Source of the DNA: an uncultured Prevotella sp. | Lineage (GTDB): Bacteria; Bacteroidota; Bacteroidia; Bacteroidales; Bacteroidaceae | Reading direction: 5' to 3' | Assembly: GCA_934217675.1 (NCBI GenBank) | Contig: CAKQCV010000099.1 | Coordinates: 1-7,342, forward strand | Length of the DNA stretch: 7,342 bases | Shown: one piece after another, positions 5,818 through 7,342 of the stretch | How positions within the stretch are numbered: position 1 is the stretch's first letter | How the letters are laid out: every line of letters starts with the position of its first letter | Notes under the pieces: model-generated | The model's input: the letters and a program-made list of their open reading frames with translations, nothing else | Told to the model about the DNA's origin: nothing | Database searches by the model: none | Translations under genes and position numbers: made by a program

Positions 5818-6924
5818 ATGGAAAATATATATCGCAAAATAATACATATCGACATGGATTGCTTTTTCGCTGCAGTGGAGATGCTCGACAATCCTGATCT
5901 TGCCGGACACCCAATAGCCGTGGGACACGATACAGAACGCGGTGTGGTGTCTACAGCCAACTACGAGGCACGTCGCTTTGGCGTACACTCCGCTCAGTCG
6001 ATACGCATGGCTAAGCGGCTATGCCCCACATTGATAATTGTGGAGCCACATTTCAACCGCTATAAAGAGATTTCAGCAAAGATACACAGTATATTTCACC
6101 GCTATACCGACCAGATAGAACCAATATCGCTCGACGAGGCTTTTCTCGACGTTACGAACAATAAACCAGGCATTACCCTTGCCGAAGATATAGCACGGGA
6201 AATAAAGGCTGCAATATGCAAAGAGACAGGACTGACGGCATCTGCCGGGGTTTCATACTGCAAGATGATTGCCAAAATTGCGTCTGACTACAACAAGCCC
6301 GATGGTCTCTGCGTGGTGCATCCCGACCGTGCAATAAGTTTTCTTGACCCATTGAAGGTTGAACGCCTGTGGCTTGTCGGAAGCAAAACGGCAAAGGAGA
6401 TGCACATGCTCGGGATATTCACAGTCAAGCAACTGCGCTCTCAGTCGCTCACCACACTCACCCGTTTATTTGGTAAGCACGGAACTGTATTCTATAACTA
6501 CGCCCGCGGTATTGACGACAATCCAGTTGAAGCAAAACAAGAGCGCAAATCAGTGAGCTGCGAGACGACATTTGACACAGACCTTTCGCTTAATTCTGCT
6601 GTAACAATAGAGCTGTACCATATCACACTTGAACTTATAATGCGACTTGAAAAAAGCCATTTCTCAGGACGCACACTCACTCTTAAAGTTAAATATGCCG
6701 ATTTCACGCAGATAACACGCAGCATAACCCACACGTCACCACTACTGAAAAAAAGCGATATTCTGCCTCTCGCCAAGAAACTTATGAAGAAAGTGGTATA
6801 TGGCACCGAGAAGCCCATCAGACTTCTCGGTCTTGGTGTGAGCGACAATGGAAAAGACGAAGCCAACACCGGGCACAAAAAGAATGTATGGATAGAGCAG
6901 GAACTGCCATTTGCCGACTATTGA
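5818..6924 (+). CDS. dinB: DNA polymerase IV (Y-family translesion polymerase)
   Basis: DinB copies past damaged bases in a low-fidelity manner and lets stalled forks proceed. The 368-residue protein is full length. The palm begins with HIDMDCFFAAVE, holding the first metal ligand Asp12 and the steric-gate Phe17 that excludes ribonucleotides. SLDEAFLDVT (104-113) supplies Asp106 and Glu107. The finger segment VVSTANYEARRFGV (43-56), a thumb with helix-hairpin-helix-type LWLVGSKTAKEMHMLGI (184-200) and the little-finger domain (about 243-345) follow. The C-terminal QELPF (361-365) fits the Q-x-L-x-F beta-clamp binding motif. The frame is open to a TTG just before, but the ATG at 5818 is preferred. 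It is convergent with sbcC, 42 bp away. GC in sampled stretches (about 48-53%) is higher than in holA (about 40%), though this is a hand count of single lines. Confidence 0.96.
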   Translation: MENIYRKIIHIDMDCFFAAVEMLDNPDLAGHPIAVGHDTERGVVSTANYEARRFGVHSAQSIRMAKRLCPTLIIVEPHFNRYKEISAKIHSIFHRYTDQIEPISLDEAFLDVTNNKPGITLAEDIAREIKAAICKETGLTASAGVSYCKMIAKIASDYNKPDGLCVVHPDRAISFLDPLKVERLWLVGSKTAKEMHMLGIFTVKQLRSQSLTTLTRLFGKHGTVFYNYARGIDDNPVEAKQERKSVSCETTFDTDLSLNSAVTIELYHITLELIMRLEKSHFSGRTLTLKVKYADFTQITRSITHTSPLLKKSDILPLAKKLMKKVVYGTEKPIRLLGLGVSDNGKDEANTGHKKNVWIEQELPFADY

Positions 6925-6939
6925 ATAACATACAATCTT

Positions 6940-6971
6940 CGTGAAAATATTATATTCTATTTTCTCTCACG
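6940..6971. terminator. Weak possible bidirectional terminator between dinB and sbcC
   Basis: The 42-bp gap between the facing stop codons can fold as CGTGA (6940-6944) with TCACG (6967-6971), or as GAAAAT (6943-6948) with ATTTTC (6959-6964), around an AT-rich loop. The stems are short and partly exclusive, and they overlap the sbcC stop codon. It is the only structure available to end either transcript here, so it is listed with low confidence. Confidence 0.3.
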
Positions 6972-7342
6972 GATACACTTCGATATGACTACTTCCCGAA
7001 TTACCGTTTTTGATAACACGAATCTGAGTGGTGATACGCTCGCTCATAGTGTCGGTATGGCTTATCACACCAACCTTCTTGCCATGTGATGATTGCAACC
7101 TGGCAAGAGAATCTATAACCGTGGAAAGTGTATCAGGATCAAGCGTACCAAACCCCTCGTCAATGAAAAGGTTATCAAAGGAGATATTTCGCGATGAGAG
7201 AGCAGAAAGACCAAGAGCCAGTCCAAGACTGACAATAAAAGTCTCACCACCCGACAGCGACGTCGTGTCACGTATGTCATCAGCTCGATCGTGGTCAATG
7301 ACCCTTATACCGAGAGAGTGTTTCACCTGCACCAATTCGTAG
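6967..7342 (-). CDS. sbcC: SbcC nuclease ATPase subunit, C-terminal part (5' end outside window)
   Basis: Only the last 124 residues are visible. The frame continues open across the window edge, so the TTG at 7335 is an internal codon and not a start. SbcC is the Rad50-like ATPase that with SbcD cuts hairpin and protein-blocked DNA ends. The fragment carries the C-terminal half of the split ABC ATPase: the signature TSLSGGET (27-34 of the visible part), then Walker B NLFIDEGFGTLD (57-68) with Asp61 and catalytic Glu62, and the switch histidine His95 in ISHTD. This order and spacing are typical of SbcC/Rad50, and the wording DEGFGTLD favours SbcC over RecF or RecN. The long coiled coil and N-terminal Walker A lie upstream beyond 7342; sbcD is expected next to it but is not seen. 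Confidence 0.9.
   Translation of the reverse strand, partial: YELVQVKHSLGIRVIDHDRADDIRDTTSLSGGETFIVSLGLALGLSALSSRNISFDNLFIDEGFGTLDPDTLSTVIDSLARLQSSHGKKVGVISHTDTMSERITTQIRVIKNGNSGSSHIEVYP

Noticed and set aside
6498..6878. Minus-strand 126-codon frame
   Set aside because: It is antisense to the little-finger part of dinB, and its composition is that of a shadow frame.
7028..7342. Plus-strand 104-codon frame reaching the right edge
   Set aside because: It is antisense to the sbcC ATPase motifs (signature, Walker B, switch histidine), which clearly define the minus strand as coding.

Overview
This window looks like chromosomal DNA of a Bacteroidota member, most likely order Bacteroidales and close to Prevotellaceae. 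The reasons are very AT-rich spacers, promoter cores of the Bacteroidota TAnnTTTG (-7) type instead of sigma70 boxes, starts that mostly lack a Shine-Dalgarno sequence, and protein variants typical of that group. The genus is inferred from general likeness; no search was run.

Left part (1-2666), all on the minus strand. A tRNA-Arg(TCT) is cut by the left edge and has its own promoter. Upstream of it lie pyrD and pyrK, which overlap by 13 bases. They encode the catalytic and electron-transfer subunits of NAD-dependent (class 1B) dihydroorotate dehydrogenase of UMP synthesis, and a hairpin terminator follows pyrD. Upstream of pyrK, in the same direction, is a small XRE-type DNA-binding regulator with a strong -7 element.

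Middle (2667-4900). About 850 bp of very AT-rich DNA without a credible gene comes first. Next is holA (minus strand, DNA polymerase III delta subunit), with a clear terminator whose stem pairs fully only in the holA transcript. A divergent spacer of about 290 bp with promoter-like elements for both directions separates holA from a plus-strand gene.

Right part (4901-7342). The plus-strand gene encodes a stand-alone 149-residue PD-(D/E)XK nuclease-like domain of the HsdR N-terminal type. A 467-bp spacer follows, rich in inverted repeats: a 103-bp imperfect inverted repeat with CCTCACT units, then a strong hairpin. After it come two tiny upstream reading frames and dinB (DNA polymerase IV, plus strand). 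Facing dinB is the C-terminal end of sbcC (minus strand, SbcCD nuclease ATPase subunit), cut by the right edge.

The genes cover pyrimidine synthesis, replication (holA), and DNA repair or damage tolerance (dinB, sbcC), plus one regulator and one orphan nuclease-fold protein. Most of this is ordinary housekeeping DNA. The parts least explained by known families are the inverted-repeat-rich spacer before dinB, the orphan HsdR-N protein divergent from holA, and the long AT-rich desert.
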